Shown: piece after piece, positions 37,912-48,883 of the stretch | How the letters are laid out: each line of letters begins with the position of its first letter | Numbering within the stretch: position 1 is the stretch's first letter | DNA from: Bradyrhizobium sp. 186 | GTDB taxonomy: Bacteria > Pseudomonadota > Alphaproteobacteria > Rhizobiales > Xanthobacteraceae | NCBI RefSeq assembly: GCF_023101685.1 | Contig: NZ_CP082164.1 | Location: 806,001 to 870,000 of the forward strand | Direction of reading: 5' to 3' | Length of the DNA: 64,000 nucleotides | The notes under the pieces: model-generated | Databases searched by the model: none | Seen by the model: only the letters and a program-made list of their open reading frames with translations | What the model was told of the DNA's origin: nothing | Program-made: the position numbers and the translations under genes

Positions 37912-38952
37912 GTGAACCAGATTATCCGCATTGGAATGGATACGTCGAAGTATATTTTTGTGCTGCATGGGGTTGATGAGGATGAGCGGCCGGTCTTGCG
38001 CAAGAAGCTGTCGCGCAAGCAGGTGCTCGAGTTCTTCACCAAGTTGCCGCCGACCGTGATCGGGATGGAGGCCTGCGGGGCTTCGCAACATTGGGCGCGA
38101 GAGCTTCGCCAGCTCGGCCACGAGGTGAAGCTGATGGCGCCGCAACTGGTGAAGCCCTACGTGTCGCGGAACAAGAACGACGGACGGGACGCGGAAGGGC
38201 TGTGCGAGGCGATGAGCCGACCGACCATGCGGTTCGTGCCGGTGAAGAGCGCCGAGCAGCAGGCCGCATTGATGCTGACGGGCATCCGCGACGGGCTGAT
38301 CGCCCGGCGCACTCAGTTGACCAATACGATCCGCGGCCATGCGGCGGAGTTTGGCCTGATTGCGCCCAAGGGGCTGGACAAGATCGAGCCGTTGCTGGCG
38401 CAGATTGCGCAGGACGAGACGCTTCCCGTCCTGGCGCGCGAGCTGTTTGTCGTGCTGGGCCGCGAATGCGCCAAGCTCGAGAGCGAGCTGGAGGCGATCG
38501 AAGCCAGGCTGATGGCCTGGCACCGTGGCGATGCCATGGGCCGGCGTTTGGCGCAGATCCCCTCGGTCGGTCCGATCGTTGCCACCGCGCTGGTGATGAA
38601 GACGCCGGATCCGCGGGCGTTCCGCTCCGGTCGTCACTTTGCGGCCTGGGTGGGATTGACGCCCAAGGACCACTCCACCGCCGGCAAGACCAGGCTTGGC
38701 AAGATCACCCGGGCGGGCGACGAGGACTTGAGGCGGCTGCTCGTGATCGGGGCCACGGCCGTGATCCAGCAGGCCCGACGAGGCCGCGGCCAACACTCAC
38801 GTTGGCTGCTGGCGCTGATTGCGCGCAAGCCGCCGAAGCTTGCGGCCGTGGCGCTCGCCAACAAGGTGGCCCGCATCGCCTGGAAGCTCATGGTGACGGG
38901 AGAGAGTTACGATGCGGCGCGGTTGAATGCCGCTGCGGCAGGGGCCGCCTAA
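37912..38952 (+). CDS. IS110-family DEDD transposase
   Basis: A GTG at 37912 behind AGGAG gives 346 residues, the typical size. The RuvC-like N-terminal domain shows GMDTSKYIFVLHG (first Asp), VIGMEACGASQHWAREL (Glu) and RNKNDGRDAEGLCEAM (Asp pair), making the DEDD set. The C-terminal Tnp20 domain contains IPSVGPIVATALVM, HFAAWVGLTPKDHSTAGKTR and ITRAGDEDLRRLLV. The gene is intact, so the element may still be active. Members of this family use a structured RNA made from their own noncoding end to choose target and donor DNA. Confidence 0.93.
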   Translation: MNQIIRIGMDTSKYIFVLHGVDEDERPVLRKKLSRKQVLEFFTKLPPTVIGMEACGASQHWARELRQLGHEVKLMAPQLVKPYVSRNKNDGRDAEGLCEAMSRPTMRFVPVKSAEQQAALMLTGIRDGLIARRTQLTNTIRGHAAEFGLIAPKGLDKIEPLLAQIAQDETLPVLARELFVVLGRECAKLESELEAIEARLMAWHRGDAMGRRLAQIPSVGPIVATALVMKTPDPRAFRSGRHFAAWVGLTPKDHSTAGKTRLGKITRAGDEDLRRLLVIGATAVIQQARRGRGQHSRWLLALIARKPPKLAAVALANKVARIAWKLMVTGESYDAARLNAAAAGAA

Positions 38953-39192
38953 CAGATTGGCCGACCCGCGGGCTCGCTCGCCGGCCGACCCGGAGCTGCA
39001 GGAGCAGATGGAGCGATCGATCGAGCAACGATGCGAGACAATCCGTGGGACCCATTGGCCGCCAGCAGGTCGCCGGGTTGTTTGGAACCCGCATCGCGCA
39101 AACCATCTTGGCCAGCGATCTAATCCATCGCACTCAACAGGCCGGACATATGGATGCAAGCGATCCGATCTCTCAAAAAGCTCTTGTGCCAC
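38953..39192 (+). ncRNA. Candidate bridge-RNA region of the insertion sequence
   Basis: This right-hand noncoding part of the IS follows the transposase stop. In IS1111-type elements the bridge RNA is encoded at this end. Exact RNA ends and guide loops were not determined. Placement by family knowledge only. Confidence 0.3.
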
Positions 39193-39206
39193 GGGGGCCG
39201 TCCACA

Positions 39207-39371
39207 TATGGGTCCCGGATCTACGAAGGGAGAGTGCGAGGCCAATTCCATTGGCTTCCCGAACCTCTCCAGCCGATATTGCTCCTCATCCGCGCCAAAT
39301 CCGTCAATGCTGCATGCGCTGGGCCGCACGCGACGCGCTGACAGGATATCCTGAAGTTCTGGCACTCTCAT
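39207..39371 (-). pseudogene. Possible small gene cut by the insertion sequence
   Basis: On the minus strand from ATG 39371 a frame reads MRVPELQDILSARRVRPSAC, then SIDGFGADEEQYRLERFG, which looks protein-like and resembles the N terminus of small proteins with a YxLE strand. It then runs into the insertion sequence end at 39206, where coding character stops. The sequence after YRLERFG already looks abnormal. No function can be given. It could also be chance. Confidence 0.3.
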
Positions 39372-39413
39372 TTGCGTTTCGTTAAAGGCATTCTCGGCGA
39401 CGACGGGCCTATT

Positions 39414-40030
39414 TTACTTCGGCAGATCGTACGGCGCGAGGCGCCACAATCGTTCGGGCAGCGGCTGCATGGGAGGAGGCTGAAGCTCTCCGTAGCTTGA
39501 GCTCAGCGGAAGCCCGGGCTCCCAACGATGGATGACGAACACCACTCGATACTGTTTCGCCGCGGGCAGCCTCTGTTTGTGGTCGGTATCTCACCGTCCG
39601 CCGTCAGGAAAGTCTCATCCCAAGCCATCTCCGCGTGGTTCCCGGGATTGGATGGATCGACCTGAACCAAGTCACGGGGATTGAACCGTGCGTCCGGATT
39701 TGCCACCAGCACCTCGAGAACCGCGGCATCGTCCATATAGTGCCGCAGGTTGTCTTCCCACTCCTGCCGCTCTTCAGCGGTCAGCGGCACGATTTCATCA
39801 CCCCTGCCAGCCTTGCGCAGAATGGTCTTCACTTCTTCGCTGAAGTTGGGCGGATCGTTGGAGTTGATCGACTCCCGGATGAAGCGGGCATAGGCAACCT
39901 TGTCCGTGCTGAAGGAGTAGACGCCCAAGATACTGAAGGAGGGAAGTTTGTCAGCAGTCACGTCGTTCTGGCCCCGTGCGGCGCCCATCGTGATCGACAT
40001 CATGCAAACGATCAAGAGCGAGCGAAGCAT
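39414..40030 (-). pseudogene. Secreted hypothetical protein with a frameshift near its C terminus
   Basis: The ATG at 40030 starts a Sec signal peptide (MLRSLLIVCMMSITMGAARG) and a mature domain containing SFSILGVYSFSTDKVAYARF and LTAEERQEWEDNLRHYMDDA. In frame it would end at 39503 with an unconvincing tail. Near 39570-39595 another frame takes over with protein-like sequence (QYRVVFVIHRWEPGLPLSSS, YGELQPPPMQPLPERLWRLA) ending at a TAA at 39414. A one- or two-base indel therefore seems to have split a gene of about 205 codons. It lies two bases after a DUF6636 gene and next to the insertion sequence. Function unknown. A sequencing error is the alternative. Confidence 0.65.
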
Positions 40031-40032
40031 GC

Positions 40033-40452
40033 TCAAAACACCTTCTGCTCCGCCCGTGCCAGCGAGAACCCGTGCTGCATCGCATTGAAGCAGGTCAGCC
40101 CCGTCTGCTCGGACCGGCAGGTGAATCCCGCGCGCTGCCACACCTCGCCATAGGCGAGCACCGGCAGTGATCGGTCAATGATGGTGTCGCCGGCGCCGAT
40201 GCGTCCCGCGCTGCCTTTCGCGCTCATCTCGAAGGCGTTGCCCCATTCGAGTTCGCAATCCGCCGGCCGTCGCGGGCGCGTGTCCATGTTCATGATGTCG
40301 CAGCGGAGCACGCCTTGACCGTTGTCGGTGAAGAACTGGCAGGCGATGTTTTTCGACGGCGTCTGGAAGCCGATAGGACGGTCCTGCGCGTGGGCGAAGC
40401 TCGCGGCGGCAAGCAGGGCGAGGACGGTGAGGGATCGCAGGGTACATGCCAA
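40033..40452 (-). CDS. DUF6636 domain-containing secreted protein
   Basis: This 139-residue product has a Sec signal peptide (MACTLRSLTVLALLAAASFAHA) and the family pattern FQTPSKNIACQFFTDNGQGV then LRCDI, with further conserved cysteines in RPADCELEWG, AGFTCRSEQTGLTCFN. The four to five cysteines suggest periplasmic disulphides. The role of the family is unknown. It ends two bases before the frameshifted secreted-protein gene, so both were probably one transcription unit. Confidence 0.82.
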   Translation of the reverse strand: MACTLRSLTVLALLAAASFAHAQDRPIGFQTPSKNIACQFFTDNGQGVLRCDIMNMDTRPRRPADCELEWGNAFEMSAKGSAGRIGAGDTIIDRSLPVLAYGEVWQRAGFTCRSEQTGLTCFNAMQHGFSLARAEQKVF

Positions 40453-40598
40453 GACTCCCGGCCGGTCGGCCGTCCATTGATTCCGTTTCGTTGCAGCGAG
40501 CGCAACGCTCCATTGCCGAGATTTTTGTTGCGGCCGGCGCGCAGTCGCGATGAACTGGCCGGCCCTGCCGTGTCCTACGACTGAGAAGAGCGAGAACC

Positions 40599-41228
40599 AT
40601 GTTCCTGATCGGCCAATATGATTCCCCCTTCGTCCGCCGCGTCGCGATTGCGCTGAGGTTTTATGGCCTCGCCTTCGAGCACAGGCCGTGGTCGACCTTT
40701 GGCGATGCCGACAAGATCGCGCCCTATAATCCCCTGCGTCGCGTGCCGACTTTGGTGCTCGACGACGGCGAGGCGCTGATCGAGAGCACGATCATTCTGG
40801 ATTATCTCGACGAGCTGGTGGGGCCGGAGAAGGCGATGCTGCCACGAAGCGGCGTCGAGCGGCGGCGGCACTTGCGCATCTGCGCGCTCGCCTCCGGCCT
40901 CGGCGACAAGGCCGTCAGCCTGGTCTACGAGCGCGTGCTGCGGAAAGAGCAGCTTGCGCTGTGGGTCGAGCGCTGTGAGGCGCAGATCGCGGACGTCCTC
41001 GGCGTGCTGGAATCCGAGCGCGCCAAGGTGACGACGCCGTACTGGCTGGGTGAACGCATCGGCCACGCCGACGTCGCGGTCGCCTGCGTTGTCCGCTTCA
41101 CCCGCGAGGCGCATCCGCAGTTGTTCGAGCCTTCGCGCTACCCGGCGCTGAGCGCGCATGCCGATCGCTGCGAGGCGCTCGCCCCGTTCCAGGAGATCGT
41201 GCAGCCGCTGGCGCCGCCGAAGGGATGA
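40599..41228 (+). CDS. Glutathione S-transferase family protein
   Basis: This 209-residue protein has an N-terminal thioredoxin-like domain (MFLIGQYDSPFVRRVAIALR, with the YDSPF active-site region and NPLRRVPTLVLDDGEALIES near residues 44-63) and an all-helical C-terminal domain (YWLGERIGHADVAVACVVRF). Substrate unknown. GAAGAGCGAGAACC precedes the ATG. A decayed partial copy of the same gene type lies at 42262-42400, 1.0 kb further on, ending in nearly the same C-terminal sequence, so this locus once had at least two GST genes. Confidence 0.88.
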   Translation: MFLIGQYDSPFVRRVAIALRFYGLAFEHRPWSTFGDADKIAPYNPLRRVPTLVLDDGEALIESTIILDYLDELVGPEKAMLPRSGVERRRHLRICALASGLGDKAVSLVYERVLRKEQLALWVERCEAQIADVLGVLESERAKVTTPYWLGERIGHADVAVACVVRFTREAHPQLFEPSRYPALSAHADRCEALAPFQEIVQPLAPPKG

Positions 41229-41244
41229 ACGCGCTGCGTCGATC

Positions 41245-42033
41245 CTACTCCCGCGTACAGGGCTTGAACTTGCCCGTCGCGGACTTCAGGACGATCGGAT
41301 TTGGCGACAGCCTTATGCCGAAGAACAATTGGGAGCCGGATACCTTGTCGTCCGCCCCCTGGTGTGCATCGAGGTCAAGCTTCGCTGCGATCTCGGATGT
41401 CAGCTTGGCCCGCTCCTCCATCGAAATCTTGTTCTGATATTTGATCTCGTAGACGACATCGGCCTCCAGCACGGACCGGGTCTGGCAAACGACGCCGCCG
41501 CTCGAAATGTTCTGGGTGATCGCGTCCTCGCATTCGGCCTTCAACAATGCATTCCGGGTCGATATCAGCGATTCGTCGGAAATCAGGAGAATGTTGGCGT
41601 TCTCGAGTTTGAGATGAATCGAGTCGACCTGCTGCATCCCGGCCACGGCCGACAGCTTGTCCCTGACCTGTGCGGACACGTCGAGATTCTTCTCGAGCGA
41701 CTGCTTCAGGTCCCGATCGACGGTCGGTGATTTCTGGATCTTGCCGGCCAGCAGTGTGGGGTTTACATCGCAGGTCGGATGCAGTTCCAACCGGCCGCTG
41801 CTCAGATATTCGATGGTATTGATCGTGCCGGGACCGCCGAACGTGCTCGGCGGGACGACCTCGAAATATCCAGTCTCGGAGAGGATGGCCGTGATCGTCT
41901 GCTTCTTTCGCGGGAATTCAACCCAGGCTGCAGCCATCACCAGGCCTATCGCGACAAACACGCCGCTCCCAAGCCAAAGCCATTTGCGGCTGGCTACTTT
42001 CCCGGGCAGCACAACTGATTTCGCTCGCCGCAT
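41245..42033 (-). CDS. Membrane-anchored hypothetical protein
   Basis: I do not recognise a family. From the ATG at 42033 (MRRAKSVVLPGKVASRKWLW) the product is 262 residues with one N-terminal membrane span (WLGSGVFVAIGLVMAAAWV) after a basic stretch, so most of it should face the periplasm. The soluble part has a predicted start TITAILSETGYFEVVPPSTF, a cysteine pair spaced through the chain (HPTCDVN, KAECEDA, GGVVCQT, KFKPCTRE) and helical segments. An upstream extension of the frame to 42213 overlaps the small cysteine-rich gene and looks noncoding. Its start region overlaps that small gene by 40 bases. Confidence 0.6.
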   Translation of the reverse strand: MRRAKSVVLPGKVASRKWLWLGSGVFVAIGLVMAAAWVEFPRKKQTITAILSETGYFEVVPPSTFGGPGTINTIEYLSSGRLELHPTCDVNPTLLAGKIQKSPTVDRDLKQSLEKNLDVSAQVRDKLSAVAGMQQVDSIHLKLENANILLISDESLISTRNALLKAECEDAITQNISSGGVVCQTRSVLEADVVYEIKYQNKISMEERAKLTSEIAAKLDLDAHQGADDKVSGSQLFFGIRLSPNPIVLKSATGKFKPCTRE

Positions 42034-42125
42034 GGCACGTAGCCTTTCGGACAGTCGGCGGCGACAATCGTTGGCAGCACGACAAGAGCGATCGCGGCGA
42101 CGAACAGTGCAATAAACTGCTTCAT
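41994..42125 (-). CDS. Small cysteine-rich secreted protein (43 aa)
   Basis: The ATG at 42125 opens MKQFIALFVAAIALVVLPTI with cleavage likely after VAA, leaving a mature peptide of about 20 residues, DCPKGYVPCGERNQLCCPGK, with four cysteines. This could form two disulphides. It overlaps the following membrane-protein gene by 40 bases in another frame. Signal peptide plus dense cysteines argue for a real gene despite its size. Function unknown; small secreted cysteine-rich proteins in rhizobia have varied roles. Confidence 0.6.
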   Translation of the reverse strand: MKQFIALFVAAIALVVLPTIVAADCPKGYVPCGERNQLCCPGK

Positions 42126-42261
42126 ATGCTCGATCCCAAACAAACCATCGGTTTGAGGTAGTACGCCGATAGAATAGCGAATCAAGGTTGAGCGGACAAG
42201 TGATCGAGTTCACAGTGCCCGGTTCCCGCGCACACGAGCCGGTGAGATGGGTTGTGGGACT

Positions 42262-42400
42262 GCGAGCGGTCTTGGTTGTGCACGAGCGCGTTCAACGCGT
42301 GCGTGCTCTCGCTACTCGGCGCCGAGCGCACCTGCCTGGCGTTGCGAGGCGCTCGATGCGTTCAAGGCCATCGTGCAGCCACTGACGCCAAAAGGGGTGA
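42262..42400 (+). pseudogene. Relic of a second glutathione S-transferase gene
   Basis: The last part (42310-42397) translates to YSAPSAPAWRCEALDAFKAI then VQPLTPKG, matching the C terminus of the GST at 40599 (YPALSAHADRCEALAPFQEI then VQPLAPPKG). Just before it, in another frame, AVLVVHERVQRVR matches KAVSLVYERVLRK of that GST. About 200 bases between these two parts are missing, and one extra G precedes the stop TGA. The N-terminal half is absent. A decayed duplicate or older paralogue. Confidence 0.7.
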
Positions 42401-42517
42401 GGGGGATTCGCATCCGCGGAGTGCGAAACTGGCGCGGTGGGCGATCATGGTTTGCTACAGGTGTTTTGCCCGACGGGTCAACCAGCGGCACCGCCGTTGT
42501 AATTCGTCAAGCCTTTC
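42401..42517. other. Noncoding stretch between the GST relic and the terminator
   Basis: Together with 42126-42261 and 42518-42579 this makes a gap of about 450 bases without an intact gene. Apart from the relic and the hairpin at 42518 I see no gene, RNA or repeat of a known family here. Confidence 0.5.
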
Positions 42518-42558
42518 AACCCCATCTCTACTGTGCATGGGGTTGTTTTTCATTTTTT
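42518..42558 (+). terminator. Intrinsic terminator
   Basis: AACCCCAT and ATGGGGTT form an eight-pair stem with an 11-base loop, followed by GTTTTTCATTTTTT on the plus strand. Upstream on that strand only the GST relic remains, so it may be the terminator of the lost gene. It lies 22 bases past the metH stop and may also end that transcript, though without a U-run there. Confidence 0.7.
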
Positions 42559-42579
42559 AGTTTTGGGGCGGCGGCGCGC

Positions 42580-46443
<3,864 letters not shown>

Positions 46444-46449
46444 CTGATC

Positions 46450-47391
46450 CTACGCAGCCTTCTGGGCGCTCTTGGCGCGAATGCCGAGCAAATGGCTGAT
46501 AGCGAACACGAGATCGGCGCGGTTCATGGTGTAGAAATGGAAGGTGTCGACGCCGTGCTTCGCCAGCTTGTGCACTTGGCCGGCGGCAACGGTCGCCGCG
46601 ACCAGCTTCCTTGTGTCGGGGTCGTCGTCGAGGCCGTCGAATTTCTCCGCAAGCCAGTTAGGCACGCTGGTGCCGGCGCGGGTGACGAAATTGCGGGCCT
46701 GCTTGAAATTGTGCATCGGCATGATGCCCGGCACGATCGGGATATCGATGCCGCGGGCGCGGACGCGATCGAGATAGCGGAAGTAGAGGTCGTTGTCGAA
46801 GAAGACCTGCGTGATCGCGCGCGTGGCGCCCGCATCGACCTTGGCCTTCAGCGTGTCGATATCGGCGTCGAAGTCGCGTGCCTCGGGGTGCTTCTCGGGA
46901 TAGGCCGAGACCGAGACCTCGATATCGGCGTGCCGCTTCTTGATCCCGGCGACGAGCTCGGCCGAGCTCTGATAGCCGTCGGGGTGCGTGGCGTAGGGCG
47001 TGCCGATGCCGCCGGGCGGATCGCCGCGCAAGCCGACGATGTGGCGGACGCCGACCTCGTGATAGCGGTCGACGATCTCGTCGATCTCGCCGCGCGAGGC
47101 GCCGACGCAGGTCAAATGCGCCGCCGGCAGCAGCGCGGTTTCTTTCAGGATACGCGAGATGGTGGAATGCGTGCGCTCACGGGTCGAGCCGCCGGCGCCA
47201 TAGGTCACCGAGACGAATTTCGGGTCGAGCGGGGCGAGGCGGTTGATGGTGTCCCAGAGATTCCGCTCCATCTCCTCGGTCTTGGGCGGAAAGAACTCGA
47301 AAGAGATCGCAGGCCGCTTCGAAGAGAGATGCCCATTTTGGAGGTGCCCGTCTTGCCCGTCGGCCTGGGCAGGCGTCGTCAACTCGGTCAT
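46450..47391 (-). CDS. metF: Methylenetetrahydrofolate reductase
   Basis: I chose the ATG at 47391, giving 313 residues; the frame is open to 47565 but the extra 58 residues overlap the probable leader. The TIM-barrel features are present: AISFEFFPPKTEEMERNLWD (about residues 28-47), KFVSVTYGAGGSTRERT, HLTCVGASRGEI, VGLRGDPPGG and AITQVFFDNDLYFRYLDRV. It reduces methylene-THF to methyl-THF with FAD and NADH. The N-terminal tail of about 25 residues (with HLQNGHLSSK) is longer than in E. coli. It is the first gene of the metF-metH operon. Confidence 0.95.
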   Translation of the reverse strand: MTELTTPAQADGQDGHLQNGHLSSKRPAISFEFFPPKTEEMERNLWDTINRLAPLDPKFVSVTYGAGGSTRERTHSTISRILKETALLPAAHLTCVGASRGEIDEIVDRYHEVGVRHIVGLRGDPPGGIGTPYATHPDGYQSSAELVAGIKKRHADIEVSVSAYPEKHPEARDFDADIDTLKAKVDAGATRAITQVFFDNDLYFRYLDRVRARGIDIPIVPGIMPMHNFKQARNFVTRAGTSVPNWLAEKFDGLDDDPDTRKLVAATVAAGQVHKLAKHGVDTFHFYTMNRADLVFAISHLLGIRAKSAQKAA

Positions 47392-47774
47392 GGCACCACT
47401 CACTCCAGCTTTGGGCGTCCGGCGGTCAGCTACCTCCGGGAGCCTAAGATAGGGCAAAGGCGCCTGGATCGACAGCCCATCAGAGATGGGAAATTGCCCA
47501 TTATTGGCAATAGAGTGATCAATTGAAGGGCATTCTTCGTGTTCGTGGGATCGTGGAATTTGCAATTTAGTATAATAAAATCAACAAAATAATAGATTTC
47601 ATGGACGGACTAGGCCGCCATAACGACGTGGGCAGAATGAAGCTCTTGTGAATCTCTTGGCCTTCGTCCCAACGATCTGCTTGCCCTCGCCGCTGATCCG
47701 CTCACGGCATGCACACGCCAGCCCTGCGCGGCCAGCCCATTGCCGCGCCGATGCCGTGCATTAGGTTACCCGCC
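47392..47774. other. metF leader and divergent promoter region
   Basis: No gene is convincing in these 383 bases. On the minus strand, upstream of metF, two small hairpins occur: TTGCC-AATAAT-GGGCAA (about 47492-47508) and CCCATC-TCT-GATGGG (about 47476-47490). An AT-rich patch at 47562-47596 is the best place for the metF promoter. I did not find the conserved elements of a SAM riboswitch. The promoter of the oxidoreductase gene at 47775 should also be here. Confidence 0.4.
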
Positions 47775-48794
47775 ATGCTCCCGCTCTCAGTTCTTGACCT
47801 CTCCGTCGTCACCACAGGCACAAAGCCCGCCGCGGCGCTGCGCAACAGCATCGATCTGGCGCGCCATGTCGATGGTCTCGGCTATGTCCGCTACTGGCTC
47901 GCCGAGCACCACAATCTGGCTTCCGTCGCCAGCCCGGCCCCCGACGTCATGATTGGGCAGATCGCGGCGGTGACGAAGCACATAAGGGTCGGCTCCGGCG
48001 GCGTGATGCTCCCCAACCATGCGCCGCTGGTGGTGGCCGAACGATTCAAGATGCTGGAGGCGCTGTTCCCCGGTCGCATCGATCTGGGCCTCGGCCGCGC
48101 CCCCGGCACCGATGGTGCCACGGCGTATGCGCTCAGAAGCCGGCTCGACCGCCGCGAGGGCGACGATTTCCTGGAGCGGCTGCAAGAATTGATTCTGTGG
48201 GAGACCCGCGAATTCCCCTCAGGCCACCCTTACAACAACGTCGTCGCGATGCCCGACGACACCAAGCTGCCACCGATCTGGCTGCTCGGCTCCAGCGACT
48301 ACTCCTCGGAGTTGGCCGCCCAGGTCGGCATGGGCTTCGCCTTCGCCCATCACTTCGCGTCTCATGATGCGATTGATGCGATGGTGCATTATCGCAACCG
48401 CTTCCAGCCTTCGGCTTGGAGCGCGAGCCCGCACGCGATCCTTGGAGTCGCGGTGATCACCGCTGACACCGATGACGAAGCCGAAAAGCTCGCCACCTCC
48501 TTCGATCTCAACCGCCTGCGCCGCGACCGCGGCCAGTATCTGCCGTTGCCGAGCGTCGAGGAGGCGCTGGCCTATCCTTATACGGACACCGAGCGCACCT
48601 CGATCCTCCGCAACCGCTCTCGCCTGTTCGTCGGCAGCCCTGCGACGGTGCAGCAGAAACTTCAGCCGTTGATCAACGCCAGCAAGCCGGATGAATTGAT
48701 GGTGATCACGGCTGTGTACGATCACGACGCGCGGAAGAGGTCGTATTCGCTGCTGGCGGAGGTGTTCGGGCTGGCGAAGCAGGTGGCCGCGTAA
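47775..48794 (+). CDS. LLM class flavin-dependent oxidoreductase
   Basis: The ATG at 47775 (MLPLSVLDLSVVTTGTKPAA) gives 339 residues, usual for the family; an earlier in-frame start at 47709 adds unrelated residues. Luciferase-like monooxygenase features are HVDGLGYVRYWLAEHHNLAS (about residues 32-51), IRVGSGGVMLPNHAPLVVAE and LFPGRIDLGLGRAPGTD. It would use reduced FMN; the substrate is unknown. Its closest type is the MsnO8/YhbW-like group. It stands alone, divergent from metF and converging with pheA. Confidence 0.9.
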   Translation: MLPLSVLDLSVVTTGTKPAAALRNSIDLARHVDGLGYVRYWLAEHHNLASVASPAPDVMIGQIAAVTKHIRVGSGGVMLPNHAPLVVAERFKMLEALFPGRIDLGLGRAPGTDGATAYALRSRLDRREGDDFLERLQELILWETREFPSGHPYNNVVAMPDDTKLPPIWLLGSSDYSSELAAQVGMGFAFAHHFASHDAIDAMVHYRNRFQPSAWSASPHAILGVAVITADTDDEAEKLATSFDLNRLRRDRGQYLPLPSVEEALAYPYTDTERTSILRNRSRLFVGSPATVQQKLQPLINASKPDELMVITAVYDHDARKRSYSLLAEVFGLAKQVAA

Positions 48795-48798
48795 CGCC

Positions 48799-48883
48799 GT
48801 CATTCCGGGGCGATGCGAAGCATCGAACCCGGAATCCCGAGGTCGTATGTGGCGGGTTCGCACTTCGTGCGCCCCGGAATGAC
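48799..48883. repeat. Palindromic repeat between converging genes
   Basis: CGTCATTCCGGGGCGATGCG then AAGCATCGAACCCGGAAT is followed by GGCGGGTTCGCACTTCGTGC then GCCCCGGAATGAC. Outer arms are inverse copies. It fills the whole gap between the oxidoreductase and pheA stops. Confidence 0.78.

Larger units (their letters stand above)
37842..39206 (+). mobile_element. IS110-family insertion sequence, IS1111-type
   Basis: TGTGGACGGCCCCC (37842-37855) and its exact inverse GGGGGCCGTCCACA (39193-39206) bound a 1365-bp unit holding one transposase gene. The 3' noncoding part (about 240 bases) is longer than the 5' part (about 70). Terminal inverted repeats together with a long right noncoding end fit the IS1111 branch of IS110. 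Both flanks match an R1 repeat, so the target was that palindrome. No target duplication is expected in this family, and ends may be off by a few bases because inverted repeats are subterminal in IS1111 elements. Confidence 0.8.

Noticed and set aside
38091..39341. Plus-strand frame of about 416 codons overlapping the transposase
   Set aside because: It is a frame-shifted reading of the transposase gene with arginine/glycine-rich sequence; the IS110 frame carries the DEDD motifs.
39120..39371. Intact 83-residue gene spanning the insertion sequence end
   Set aside because: Its C-terminal part is the noncoding end of the insertion sequence, so at most the N-terminal half could be an original gene; listed only as a weak pseudogene.
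47392..47700. SAM riboswitch upstream of metF
   Set aside because: The small hairpins do not show the conserved core of SAM-I or SAM-II elements.
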